Positions 1 to 8,444 of a DNA stretch of 64,000 nt are shown here, piece by piece. The number at the start of each line of letters is the position of its first letter. The stretch's first letter is position 1. Origin of the DNA: Candidatus Obscuribacterales bacterium (lineage in GTDB: Bacteria > Cyanobacteriota > Vampirovibrionia > Obscuribacterales > Obscuribacteraceae); assembly GCA_019747875.1 (NCBI GenBank), contig JAIEQI010000010.1, forward strand, positions 1 through 64,000. Reading direction: 5' to 3'. A program made the position numbers and the translations under genes. The notes below the pieces were generated by a model. That model saw nothing but the letters and a program-made list of their open reading frames with translations. It was not told the origin of the DNA and did not search any database.

Positions 1-39
1 AACATCAAACGACAGATCTCTTGATAAGGTGGCCGACAA

Positions 40-879
40 TTACCAGTCCAGGTGGCCGTTTTCAGTGGAATAAACAAAGTTGCGTGGGAGTGGCAGATTG
101 GGCAGCGCGCCGGGTTGTGCAGGAGCAGCTATCGTAGACTTTGCGCCAGTGCCCGGGCATGTTGGGCAAACCGGAGGAGGAGGCGGCGGATCATGCATGA
201 TGATCTTATAGTCGCCCTTGCGAATGTTTTTCGGATCGATCGTAAGGATCATTTGCACTGCCCCAAGCTGTGTTTCGCCGCGGCTCATCGTGGCCACGAT
301 GTCCAGAACATTGTCGGTTCCTTTCTTAGGTTTTGCAAGCAAGCGAATATCACCAATGTAATTGCCGTCAGGATCTTTGATCGTGCTTGCTGCATCAGCA
401 ACACCCATACTCGGTACCATATTCTCCAGTGTCTTTCCTTCCGCTGGCTTCGTAGCATCATGCGGAATGAGCGATTGTCGCCCGTCCATCTGGATCTTCA
501 GATCTCCGTTTGCACCGCGAAAATCAGCATGAGTACCTAATTTATTGGTTAGGAGAATGTCGAGCAAATAGCCACCATTTACTTTATCGACCGTCATCAT
601 CGGCACGCCGGCGCTATCTTTGATGTCCAAATGATTCCAGGATCCGATGTACTTGCTTGCTTCATCCTGCTTGTAGAGCATTCGCATTTTGATGACCTGG
701 TCAACGACCCCATCAACTTTCACAGTACCCATGTCGTCGGTTTCCATTTTCCCGCCCGACATCTTCGGAAATTTGTACGCATCGTTGAGCAAGGTGATTC
801 CGACTTGCTCGACCAGGACCATGCCAGCCTGGGCAATTTCATCAGACGCTTTGAGGTCAATCTCTTGTGCTTCGCCCAT
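40..879 (-). CDS. hypothetical protein with Pro-rich C-terminal segment
   Basis: I do not recognise this 279-residue protein. The first ~220 residues look like one folded domain with alternating beta-type segments. A run of seven prolines follows near residue 231, then a CPTC motif and a Pro/Ala-rich tail ending in HLDW. No signal peptide or membrane segment is visible. The ATG at 879 has an AAGG about 11 bases upstream, a weak ribosome site. The gene stands alone, with a gene-free stretch before the next gene on the other strand. The CPTC pair could bind metal or form a disulphide, but nothing else supports a function. Confidence 0.7.
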   Translation of the reverse strand: MGEAQEIDLKASDEIAQAGMVLVEQVGITLLNDAYKFPKMSGGKMETDDMGTVKVDGVVDQVIKMRMLYKQDEASKYIGSWNHLDIKDSAGVPMMTVDKVNGGYLLDILLTNKLGTHADFRGANGDLKIQMDGRQSLIPHDATKPAEGKTLENMVPSMGVADAASTIKDPDGNYIGDIRLLAKPKKGTDNVLDIVATMSRGETQLGAVQMILTIDPKNIRKGDYKIIMHDPPPPPPVCPTCPGTGAKSTIAAPAQPGALPNLPLPRNFVYSTENGHLDW

Positions 880-1267
880 TTTGCCATTACCTTTAAGGAA
901 ATTGCCAGATCAACAAGATCCAGCCTCGCCCATTGGTCTGTACACGACTATATTTGAAGTTTGGACAGAGTTGGCTTAATTTAGCGTCTCTTGATGCCGT
1001 AGGATTCCCAATCAAAGCCGAACTACAAGCAAGTGTGCGCATTATGAGCTTCGCGTAGCAAATAATGGGCTCTCTCAAACCGACGCTTGTGCCTTTATCC
1101 TCTTAGGGATTCGCCTCAGTTCGATCTCCCATCTTTTTTCTGAAAACTTGCGGCCCCGCAGACTAAGGACAAGCACGCATGACAAGAGCCTTTTGCGTCG
1201 GCATAATCGCTTGTTGATAAGCGCATCTTAAATGCGCAATAAAGGGTAAGTCATTGGGGAAAAAATC
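880..1267. other. gene-free divergent region
   Basis: This 388-base spacer separates a leftward hypothetical gene from the rightward protease gene. I see no convincing ORF, RNA gene or strong hairpin. It should hold both promoters, but no clear -35/-10 pair stands out. Confidence 0.5.
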
Positions 1268-2011
1268 GTGGATAAAGCAAGCGAAACGACTGATTCGAAA
1301 GTCAATGAAAATAAAGAGAATAGCGATGCAAGTAAGAATTTAAGTTCAGCTGTAGCTGAGGAAATGTTCGACAAGTACAAGGGAAACGTAGTAAATATTG
1401 TCGCGTACCATGCGCACAAGGGTAAGGAAGTTTTTGGATCGGCGGGATCGGGTTTCTTCGTAAAGGAATCCGGTTATAAGGGACCTGAGCGCTGTGAGTT
1501 TGCCACATCTAATCACGTTATCAACCCAGAGAAGCAGTTAGATCTTTCAAGGCTGGAAATCACGCTAGACGATGGAAGTCGCTATAGCGCCAAGGTTCTG
1601 CGACAGGATAAGGCCCACGATTTAGCGATTCTAAAACTTGAAGGAGTGAACGAACCGGAAAAGGTGTGTAAGTCACTTCCGCTTGCCGACCGTGAACCGA
1701 GCGATGGTGAAGAAATGATCCGTCTGAATAGAACGCGATGGGAGACAGATTTCAGATACGGAAAATTCCTCGAACAGACTAACCGAAACAAACAAACGCT
1801 GCCTGAACTTGATGGGGAAGACATCAATAGAAGAATGCTAGCTTTCGATCACTACCACAATGTGTCACATAATTTCTCTGGGGGACCTTATATCAACAGC
1901 AAGGGAGAAATAATGGCGCAGCATGAGGGCGGACAAGCCAATAAATACTCTTTGGCGACTCCGGCCGCTGATATAGCCGTGGAACTGAAGAATTTGCATT
2001 CCGGTAAGTAA
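1268..2011 (+). CDS. trypsin-like serine protease (S1 family), cytosolic
   Basis: This 247-residue protein has a trypsin-type catalytic triad: His83 in TSNHVI, Asp118 in AHDLAILKL and Ser204 in NFSGGPY. The usual GNSGGP motif is altered to NFSGGP. The N-terminal ~25 residues are charged and there is no signal peptide, PDZ domain or membrane segment, unlike DegP/HtrA proteins, so it probably acts inside the cell. The start is a GTG with GGGGA seven bases upstream. The gene is monocistronic. Substrate is unknown. The family call is firm from triad order and spacing; activity is inferred. Confidence 0.85.
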   Translation: MDKASETTDSKVNENKENSDASKNLSSAVAEEMFDKYKGNVVNIVAYHAHKGKEVFGSAGSGFFVKESGYKGPERCEFATSNHVINPEKQLDLSRLEITLDDGSRYSAKVLRQDKAHDLAILKLEGVNEPEKVCKSLPLADREPSDGEEMIRLNRTRWETDFRYGKFLEQTNRNKQTLPELDGEDINRRMLAFDHYHNVSHNFSGGPYINSKGEIMAQHEGGQANKYSLATPAADIAVELKNLHSGK

Positions 2012-2080
2012 TTTCACCAGCGTGTGGCAAGGACCGGAAATAAGCAAAGCACGGCATTGAATGATCGCATCCTTGAAGGT

Positions 2081-2413
2081 TCAATCGCGATCTTCGTATG
2101 GTGCCATGATCTCTATGGAATTGCCCGCAGGATCTGCGAGGTAGCATGACTTGGTCCCATCCCTATGTGTCTTCAGCGTGCCGTACTCCTCAGCATCTTC
2201 TCGAATGAAGGCCAAATGGCTTGGATGTTGGCCGGGAATCACTAATGCCAAATTGATGTTATCGAACCCTAAGTATGCCCAGGTTTCGTCCTGATATTTG
2301 ATGCGGCAGTTGAATTTAGATGTGTACCATTCAACGGCTGATTTGACGTCGTTTACGGAAATAGCTATGTGATCGATTCGATCCTTAGAGCTTGTAACAG
2401 GACTTTCGCTCAC
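2081..2413 (-). CDS. VOC (glyoxalase/bleomycin-resistance) family protein
   Basis: A single vicinal-oxygen-chelate domain of 110 residues. It has the typical opening IDHIAISVNDVKSAVEWY, a central LALVIPG strand, and the closing DPAGNSIEI motif, where Glu is the usual metal ligand. I chose the GTG at 2413 because GGAG lies seven bases upstream; the reading frame stays open further upstream but has no ribosome site there. It follows another VOC gene on the same strand, separated by a hairpin that looks like a terminator. The substrate cannot be told from sequence; members include glyoxalases, dioxygenases and thiol transferases. Confidence 0.8.
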   Translation of the reverse strand: MSESPVTSSKDRIDHIAISVNDVKSAVEWYTSKFNCRIKYQDETWAYLGFDNINLALVIPGQHPSHLAFIREDAEEYGTLKTHRDGTKSCYLADPAGNSIEIMAPYEDRD

Positions 2414-2475
2414 GTCTAGTCTCCTGGCGCTACAACTCACCGATTCTATCACTTTTTGAAGAGCCTGGATCCATT

Positions 2476-2536
2476 CGAAAAGAATCAAAACGCAGGTGCA
2501 GTATTGCAGCAATCTGCTTTGCAATGCACCTGCGTT
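2476..2536 (-). terminator. intrinsic terminator after the upstream VOC gene
   Basis: A 12-base perfect inverted repeat (AACGCAGGTGCA at 2489-2500 with its complement at 2525-2536) has a second inner repeat TTGCA/TGCAA. On the minus strand it is followed by a T-rich run (TTTTGATTCTTTTC). It lies 24 bases after the stop of the gene at 2560-3009. Confidence 0.7.
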
Positions 2537-2559
2537 CGCGCTTTTGGTCTGAACCCAGG

Positions 2560-3009
2560 TTACACTGCGTTCACCAGTTCGCCATCAAATTTGATTTCGT
2601 CGTTGTCCCAAAGAGCAACTTCGATCTCATGTCCCGTCGGGTCGCATATGTACCATGACCAAGAAAATGGGTAGCGTATGGCGGCACCGTATTTGACACT
2701 CACCTTATTCTTCAAGATAGCTTTCTCGAAGCTATCTCGGTCCACGATCCTTAGTCCGAAGTGGTTAATCCGGTGACTTCTATCTATGGACAACGACTCG
2801 TCGCTGTAGACTCCATCTTCTGGATGTCCGAGATCGGCACGCTCATACATGCATAAGAGAGCGTCTCCACTGCGTATAATTGCCCACCTGATTCCTTCGC
2901 GGGTTCCACCTTCTACTCTTTCGAAACCAAACAGTTTGCCGTACCAATCGATAGTTTCATTCAAGTTGCTAACCGTTAGGTTGATATGATCCAGATTTCT
3001 GACGTTCAT
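2560..3009 (-). CDS. VOC (glyoxalase/bleomycin-resistance) family protein
   Basis: A 149-residue single VOC domain: LDHINLTVSNLNETIDWYG at the start, HFGLRI in the middle and DPTGHEIEV near the end, carrying the expected metal-ligand His and Glu. The ATG at 3009 is preceded by GAGGGG eight bases upstream, so I prefer it to the in-frame ATG 27 bases earlier. It resembles the smaller VOC gene downstream in fold but is clearly diverged. Both sit beside oxidative-stress genes (rubrerythrin, Fur/PerR), which may hint at detoxification, but this is only context. Confidence 0.82.
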   Translation of the reverse strand: MNVRNLDHINLTVSNLNETIDWYGKLFGFERVEGGTREGIRWAIIRSGDALLCMYERADLGHPEDGVYSDESLSIDRSHRINHFGLRIVDRDSFEKAILKNKVSVKYGAAIRYPFSWSWYICDPTGHEIEVALWDNDEIKFDGELVNAV

Positions 3010-3123
3010 AATCGATTCCCCTCGTATTACTTGCAAGGAACCGCCTGCGATACCAGCACGAATGCAGAGAATTCGCAGCTGGTCGCAGTCCGGCGGTCCT
3101 TGGTTGTCTCCTGGAAAAACTTA

Positions 3124-3609
3124 CTAGCTTGCCTTAGTCTCGCTTACTGGCTCACTTAGCGAATCAAGAGCTTTCTGATAGCGATCCGCGTGGAATTTTT
3201 CTACCCTTTTGAGTGCCTTAAAACGTTTTGCTGCTTGTTCGAAGATGTCGGCATGCTCGCGTGATTCGAGCCCTTGTTCCTTGAACTCTGCAACCGCATC
3301 AGGTCGTCCTTCCTCAAGAGCGATGCGCTCGAATTCAGGATACATTTGGTTTGTCTCATACAGTTCGCCTTCGATTGCAAGTTCAAGCAATTTTTCGACC
3401 GTCAATTCGGACGGAGGATAAAGCAGTTCCAAGTGCGCGAATGCGTGCCCGGTTTCTTGGTGTGCCGTTTCCTCGAATAACTTTGCAATCTCTTCGTTGC
3501 CGAGCTTACGCGCTATTTTTGCAAAGTAAAGATACTTGCGATTTGCCATAGATTCTCCGGCAAATGCTGCATGCAGATTTTGTTCTGTTTTGGTTTGATG
3601 ATTATGCAT
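3124..3609 (-). CDS. rubrerythrin-type diiron protein without rubredoxin domain
   Basis: A four-helix ferritin-like diiron protein of 161 residues. Iron-ligand motifs are visible: Glu19 in AGESMA, ETAHQETGH around 48-55, and ESREH around 115-119. The C-terminal rubredoxin CxxC knuckles of classical rubrerythrin are absent, so it belongs to the short, rubredoxin-less group. Family members reduce hydrogen peroxide in the cytoplasm with electrons from a separate donor. The gene lies just downstream of a Fur/PerR-type regulator on the same strand, and a perfect 16-base palindrome lies between them, so peroxide-responsive control is likely. Confidence 0.88.
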   Translation of the reverse strand: MHNHQTKTEQNLHAAFAGESMANRKYLYFAKIARKLGNEEIAKLFEETAHQETGHAFAHLELLYPPSELTVEKLLELAIEGELYETNQMYPEFERIALEEGRPDAVAEFKEQGLESREHADIFEQAAKRFKALKRVEKFHADRYQKALDSLSEPVSETKAS

Positions 3610-3705
3610 ACGTGATCTCCTGTGCTGAGTGGATGAGGCTCAACGAAAAAAAATGAGAGTGATAGATGATGTCTCGCACTTGTGTAGCGCAAGAAGATGG
3701 TCGCT

Positions 3706-3721
3706 TTTAGTAGCTACTAAA
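3706..3721. promoter_or_regulatory. candidate PerR/Fur operator upstream of rubrerythrin
   Basis: TTTAGTAGCTACTAAA is a perfect 16-base palindrome lying between the stop of the regulator gene and the rubrerythrin start, about 97 bases upstream of the latter. It shares TTTAG...CTAAA ends with the palindrome in front of the regulator gene. Operator function is inferred. Confidence 0.5.
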
Positions 3722-3727
3722 GAGCAA

Positions 3728-4135
3728 TTACTGCTCGTTCAGTTCGCCGTAAAAGGTGATTTGATAGCTGTGAACTTTGAATTTGGCACCAAGCTGTTCT
3801 TGCAACTTTGGTACCATATCGCCCGGTATGTCCAATATTTTTCCGGACTTCACATCGACAAAGTGATGATGGTCGGAGATATTAGCGTCGTACCTGGTTT
3901 TGCCGGGTTCGGTAAATACTTCTTGTATTACTCCGGCTTGGACAAGCGAATTCAAAGTGTTATAGACGGTTGCACGTGATAAGGCACAAGGGAGTTTGGT
4001 CGAAACTTCCTCAAGCACTTCTTCAGCCGTCGGGTGTGAGTGGGTATGGATGAGAAACTCTGCGATAACCATACGCTGAGGCGTTGGTTTCACCCCTTTT
4101 GAGAGAAGCAGCTTTTCTATTTCTTGTGACTCCAT
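3728..4135 (-). CDS. Fur-family regulator, PerR/Irr-like
   Basis: A 135-residue Fur-family repressor with an N-terminal winged helix (TPQRMVIAEFL, then SRATVYNTLNSL as the recognition helix) and a C-terminal dimerisation domain carrying the DHHHF metal site. The two CxxC pairs that bind structural zinc in classical Fur and Zur are missing. The motif DHHHFVDVKSGKILDI resembles Irr and zinc-free PerR proteins. The neighbouring rubrerythrin gene supports a peroxide-sensing role. A TTTAGA-n5-TCTAAA palindrome 25 bases upstream of its start suggests autoregulation. Confidence 0.87.
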   Translation of the reverse strand: MESQEIEKLLLSKGVKPTPQRMVIAEFLIHTHSHPTAEEVLEEVSTKLPCALSRATVYNTLNSLVQAGVIQEVFTEPGKTRYDANISDHHHFVDVKSGKILDIPGDMVPKLQEQLGAKFKVHSYQITFYGELNEQ

Positions 4136-4159
4136 GACCCACCGTTTACTCTGTACATA

Positions 4160-4176
4160 TTTAGAATAAGTCTAAA
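4160..4176. promoter_or_regulatory. candidate operator of the Fur/PerR-like gene
   Basis: TTTAGAATAAGTCTAAA contains six-base inverted arms around five bases, 25-41 bases upstream of the regulator's ATG. Size and AT-richness fit Fur/PerR boxes. Confidence 0.5.
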
Positions 4177-4666
4177 CTGAGACTTTGTCAACCAGCTCTT
4201 TAATTATTGCGGACTACATTGACGTCAGCTTTGTTCATAAGCATAGAATAGCAGTTGACACCCATATGTCTGTATGGTATATTTCTATTGTATGAGATTG
4301 GTCGGTGTACGACTCAAATAATCGTGGCGTTGCCTGATTATCGAAGGAGTGTACCCGAGCGGAGTGTGCGGGCCCGCCGCTCCGCCCGGAATGTTGCTCA
4401 CTGTCGGTACATGAGGCAGCGTAAGCGTGCAGCTTCTTTTCCGCATGTGTTCTCTGAGTCGGCAGGCAGGCAAGCAAGCTAGCTTGCTTGCAGTAACTCT
4501 CGGGCGAATGAGTCCTGAATGAAATTTGAGAAAGTATGGTCTGCTGACCAATGTTCTAATTTGGGAGGGGCATAATTGCATTAAGTTGCTCACTCTGTTC
4601 ATATAAGAGGATAGCGGTGCTGCTTAGCGAATAATTCCGTAGGGGCGGATCTATAAGGGACATCGA
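4177..4666. other. gene-free region with two hairpin-forming sequences
   Basis: About 490 bases between divergent genes hold no ORF I trust. Two structures stand out: a GC-rich inverted repeat (GCGGAG at 4359-4364 and CTCCGC at 4380-4385 around GGGCCC), and a perfect 22-base palindrome at 4470-4491 built from GCAAGCAAGCT and its complement. The role is unknown; the region could hold a small RNA or a terminator-like element. Confidence 0.4.
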
Positions 4667-6616
4667 TTGTTTGGTTCGATAACAAATTCAATAGAGTCCT
4701 GGGGCAGAAAGAACGAGATGACGCGTCTCGAATTCGATGCTCTCGTGGAAAGAGCTCGAATTGAGAATGAGCAAGACGCTTCTAGGTACAAAACCAGGGT
4801 CGTTCTTTTCGGCCTGCTCGGCTACATTTTTATTTTCACAGTAGTCGGCATAATTCTTACGCTCTCAATTTATGCTTTCGTTTTCTATTTCACTCACCAT
4901 CATCGCCACTCAGTTGGTGGCGCCAAGATTCTCTTTTTGCTCGTAATTACGTGTGGCATTTTGCTGTATAGCTTGTGGGTTAAGAACCCACCTCCAACCG
5001 GCGCAAAAATAACGCGCAATGATTGCCCCGAGCTATTCGTGTTGATCGACGAGATCAGTGCAGCACTACAAGTGAAGATCGATGAAGTGCTATTGGACGA
5101 TCAGATGAATGCATACGTCTGTCAGATTCCGCGTTTAGGGGTATTGGGTTGGAACAAAAACTATCTGGTGCTCGGATACCCATACATGGCATCCAGAGAT
5201 CCTCTGTTATTCAAGGCGACCCTTGCCCACGAATTCGGTCATATTTCGGGAAGCCACGGAAAGCTTGGTGCATGGCTATTTACGGTTAATGGAATGTATT
5301 CGCAGCTACTTGGTAATCTGCGCGAGGGGTCTCCTCTTCTTTATTGTGTATTTTTTGCGTTTTTTCATTGGTATGCCCCTCGCTTTGGAGCATACTCGTT
5401 TGTGCTTCGTCGCCAGCATGAATATGATGCGGATTTGATGGCGATACAACTTGCCGGTGCTGAAGCGAACTCGCTTGATTTGATATCGATGAATCTCATC
5501 GGGCAATCAATCGCGGAGAAGTTTTGGCCGGAGATTAGAAGGCTTGCTGATACACAGGAACATCCTCCAGAAGATGTTATGAAGCGAATCGTTGATTTCG
5601 TCCAACTAGGTGTTGATGATGAGACGGCAGAAAAATGGTATCAGGAGAGTTTGCACATGCGAACAGAAACATCTGACAGCCACCCAAGCTTATTGGATCG
5701 CCTCATATTTGCGAAATATCCGGCAAAAACCAAGGAAGAAATTGTAAAAACGCGCTTGCCATTTTCAAAGTTCTTGAAACCGTCTATTACGGCGGCGCAA
5801 AGATATCTTGGTGCCAAGGAGCTGGAGTATCAGGATGCACTTTCGAAGTTCTGGGCTGCAAGCAGTGAGTATGCTTGGGATGCACGATTCAAGGAAGCCG
5901 CTGAATATAGAAAAGAATTGGAAAACCTTGAAACTAAGCGGCTAACAACGGAGCTAGATAAAGACGAGCTGCTGACCGTTGCGTCGCTCACTTTCAACCT
6001 CTATGGAAAGGAGAAAGGACTGCCAATAGTAAGCGAGGTTCTAGCGAAGTATCCCGACGACTCCTGGTCGAATTATGTCATCGGTGCACACAAGATTGAT
6101 GAAGGCGACGAAAGTGGAGTTGCACTGATTGAAACTGCGATGAGCACAGATGTAAGCCGCGTTCCAGATGCGTGCATGTATTTGGCAAATTATTACAAGC
6201 GCTCGGGCCGACACGACCAAGCAGAGCAGTACATGCAGCGCATTGATAGTTTCGAAAGGGATGTGAACTTTGCCACTGACGAACGAATGATCTTGAGGGA
6301 TAGTGATGAGTTCGAAGCTCATAAGCAGCCGGACAGAGTTATAGATTCCTTAAAACAGACTTTAGAGTCGGTGAAGGAACTAAAGTGTGCTTATCTTGCC
6401 CGCAAACGAGTCACCTATCTTCCGGATATTCCGTGCTACATACTTGGACTTCAGTTTAAAGCAGGACTGGATTTAAATGGTGACCGAAATATTGTTCTGA
6501 TGGAAAGCATTCGCATGGCAATCTATTTTCCTGGAGACATAAGATTATTCATGGTGAACGGAAAGCAGCTTGCAAAAATGGCCAACTGTGAGGGGGCGCT
6601 GCTAATCAAGCGCTGA
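4667..6616 (+). CDS. M48-family membrane metallopeptidase with C-terminal helical/TPR-like region
   Basis: A 649-residue protein. Two membrane segments lie near residues 45-75 and 87-105. A zinc peptidase domain follows, with HEFGH at 188-192 and the third ligand in HEYDAD (Glu252), as in HtpX/Ste24-type M48 enzymes. Further hydrophobic stretches near 222-245 may also be membrane-associated. The C-terminal ~250 residues look helical and repeat-like (YLANYYKRSGRHDQAEQY resembles a TPR unit). I took the TTG start because AAGGGA lies six bases upstream; the first ATG would be 17 codons later. Such proteases act in membrane protein quality control; the C-terminal extension may bind partners. Confidence 0.85.
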   Translation: MFGSITNSIESWGRKNEMTRLEFDALVERARIENEQDASRYKTRVVLFGLLGYIFIFTVVGIILTLSIYAFVFYFTHHHRHSVGGAKILFLLVITCGILLYSLWVKNPPPTGAKITRNDCPELFVLIDEISAALQVKIDEVLLDDQMNAYVCQIPRLGVLGWNKNYLVLGYPYMASRDPLLFKATLAHEFGHISGSHGKLGAWLFTVNGMYSQLLGNLREGSPLLYCVFFAFFHWYAPRFGAYSFVLRRQHEYDADLMAIQLAGAEANSLDLISMNLIGQSIAEKFWPEIRRLADTQEHPPEDVMKRIVDFVQLGVDDETAEKWYQESLHMRTETSDSHPSLLDRLIFAKYPAKTKEEIVKTRLPFSKFLKPSITAAQRYLGAKELEYQDALSKFWAASSEYAWDARFKEAAEYRKELENLETKRLTTELDKDELLTVASLTFNLYGKEKGLPIVSEVLAKYPDDSWSNYVIGAHKIDEGDESGVALIETAMSTDVSRVPDACMYLANYYKRSGRHDQAEQYMQRIDSFERDVNFATDERMILRDSDEFEAHKQPDRVIDSLKQTLESVKELKCAYLARKRVTYLPDIPCYILGLQFKAGLDLNGDRNIVLMESIRMAIYFPGDIRLFMVNGKQLAKMANCEGALLIKR

Positions 6617-6761
6617 GTTGATCGAGTAAAGCGAGATCATGCTAGTCGGCTCTTCGCGGCACTCCACGGTGTCCCGCCAGCTTTCGATTTCTCAGCGCTG
6701 ATTGCTAATTGCGGATGAGGAGACCTCCGCGCTCCATTACAAGGATCTTGGCTCTCAAACA

Positions 6762-6803
6762 ATTAGAAGCCGGCAGGATGCCGGCGCTCCCGGATTGAAT
6801 CGA
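6762..6803. repeat. REP-like palindromic repeat, copy A
   Basis: The unit contains GCCGGCAGGATGCCGGC, seven-base arms around AGG/GGA, followed by GCTCCCGGATTGAATCG. A second, more diverged copy starts 69 bases later. Near-identical pairs occur at 49.9-50.0 kb, also at gene 3' ends. Confidence 0.7.
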
Positions 6804-6830
6804 AGTCCGAAGAGCAAATCTTTTTCAATA

Positions 6831-6870
6831 ATTAGAAGCTGGGAGGATGCGGGCGCCCGGGATCGAACCA
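6831..6870. repeat. REP-like palindromic repeat, copy B (diverged)
   Basis: Starts ATTAGAAGCTGGGAGG and ends CCCGGGATCGAACC, as in the 50 kb copies, but the inner palindrome is mutated. It lies just beyond the stop codon of the next, leftward gene, between convergent genes. The GGGATCGAACC end resembles the complement of a tRNA T-arm. Confidence 0.6.
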
Positions 6871-6884
6871 CGGAGCGAATCGAG

Positions 6885-8324
6885 CTAATCTTTTTTCTCA
6901 GTGGGTTTATCTGCCGAAGGTTCAGAAGTTTGAGGGGGAGCGTCCGGATTCTTATCTGCTGGCGCGCTGCTAGCAGGAGCAGGCTCTGCCGTCGGCTTAT
7001 CCTCAGGTCCTTTGGCTGGCTGGTCTGAGTTCTTGTCGTTGGATTTTTTGTCACTGGATTTCTTGCTGCCGGACCTTTTATCATTCGACTTTTTGTCATC
7101 GGACTTTTTGTCGTCAGGCTTCTTATCTTCCCTTTTATCATCAGGCTTTTTGGAATCTGTCTTCTTGTCTGATGAAGCCTTATCTTTGCCCTGTTTCAAG
7201 GACTCTTGCTCTTTTTGAATACGCTCTTCCAAGACTTTTTGTTGTTCTTTCAATTCTTTCTTTGATAGCGGTCTAATGGTCTTGTTCGAGCCTAAAGAAA
7301 GGAAAGCGTTTTGATCCTGTTCTTCACCTTCGCAAAGTTGGAGAATCGCATCCGATTTCTGTCGGTTGTATTTTGACGCTAGCGTGCTAGCAGCCAGGGC
7401 TTTGTTTGCTTTCTTTATCAGCGCAGGGAAAGGTACTTCGTAGCTCTGCATCGTGATTCCGGTTTTGTTCACTACGAAATGTTTATACTCACATGGATAG
7501 ATATTCAACCCCGCGCAGGATACGTGGAAAACATTGTTTTCTAGTTGCACTTTGTTCAGATACAAATGCCCACTCAGCACCATTCGCACATCAGGGCTGG
7601 TGGCAATGACTTCGCGTGCATCAGCACCATTTGGAAGTACATAGTCATCCCAGGGAGCACCGCCATCGTAGGGTGGTGGTGCCAGCAGCGGATGATGTGA
7701 TACCACAATCGTGAACTTACCTCTATTTGCAGTAAGATCACTCTTCAACCATTTGAGCTGATCCTCTTCTAATTCTCCAATTGAAGAATTGGCAACGCTG
7801 GTATCCAAGCCGACCAAGTGTACGCCAGGCATGGGATCTGTCGACCAATACGGAGTCGACCCTGTATTGCCTCTTCCTTTAAAATCCAGTCCATAAGTCT
7901 TCATCTTGTCCGCGGGCGGTTTGCCGGAGACGTCTGATTCACCGAGAACGAAAAACCATGGACAATTCAAACCTTGTGCCAAATCGATAAATAGCTGCCA
8001 ATTCTTCTCATCTTTACCCGGACCTTCAACCTGGTCACCACCGAATATAACGAAATCAGGTTTCAGTGAATTTATGGCTTTAATTGACTCTTGCAAGAAT
8101 AGTTGGCTTTCTTGCAACATCTTGAAGGATGTGTCCGGTTGACCCGTCACCAGGTGGCTGTCCGTTATATAGACAAAGGAAAAGTTCGGAGGCGCTGCGG
8201 CGGACTCGGCACTTGCCCAAGGTAATCCGACAATTGGTACCGCACTTAGTGCCTGTAAAAATTGCCGCCTGCTTATTGAAAAGGATCTTGGTGCAGATAC
8301 GCCTTTGATTGCTTCGTCGTCCAC
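6885..8324 (-). CDS. Tat-exported calcineurin-like metallophosphoesterase with charged C-terminal tail
   Basis: A 479-residue protein starting at GTG with GAGGA seven bases upstream. A Tat-type signal is visible: SRRQFLQ at 18-24, then a hydrophobic stretch and an Ala-rich cleavage region near 43. The metallophosphoesterase core runs from ~48 to ~290: DSH at 55-57, GGD at 95-97, SHHPL at 209-213 and GHLYL at 252-256. Two canonical motifs are altered: GNHD is GESD (128-131), losing the bridging Asn and catalytic His, and the final GHxH ends in Tyr255. Activity may be weak or absent. Residues ~355-479 are a low-complexity Lys/Asp/Ser then Pro/Ala-rich tail that could contact the envelope. Confidence 0.83.
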   Translation of the reverse strand: MDDEAIKGVSAPRSFSISRRQFLQALSAVPIVGLPWASAESAAAPPNFSFVYITDSHLVTGQPDTSFKMLQESQLFLQESIKAINSLKPDFVIFGGDQVEGPGKDEKNWQLFIDLAQGLNCPWFFVLGESDVSGKPPADKMKTYGLDFKGRGNTGSTPYWSTDPMPGVHLVGLDTSVANSSIGELEEDQLKWLKSDLTANRGKFTIVVSHHPLLAPPPYDGGAPWDDYVLPNGADAREVIATSPDVRMVLSGHLYLNKVQLENNVFHVSCAGLNIYPCEYKHFVVNKTGITMQSYEVPFPALIKKANKALAASTLASKYNRQKSDAILQLCEGEEQDQNAFLSLGSNKTIRPLSKKELKEQQKVLEERIQKEQESLKQGKDKASSDKKTDSKKPDDKREDKKPDDKKSDDKKSNDKRSGSKKSSDKKSNDKNSDQPAKGPEDKPTAEPAPASSAPADKNPDAPPQTSEPSADKPTEKKD

Positions 8325-8444
8325 AATGTTTCCTCAAGAATTCGGCTGCAAACCCGGCTCTTTGCAGCTTAAACTGCAAGAGCCTCTATAGTTTAAGCGC
8401 TCCGAACTCAGGTGTCATCACTAAAAGCCTTTTTCCAGAAAGCT

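Noticed and set aside
3035..3110. Inverted repeat CAAGGAACCGCC / GGCGGTCCTTGG as terminator after rubrerythrin
   Set aside because: The arms are ~45 bases apart, imperfect, and no T-run follows.
4255..4482. 75-codon frame in the gene-free region
   Set aside because: Arg/Ser-rich composition, no ribosome site, and it overlaps the palindromes.
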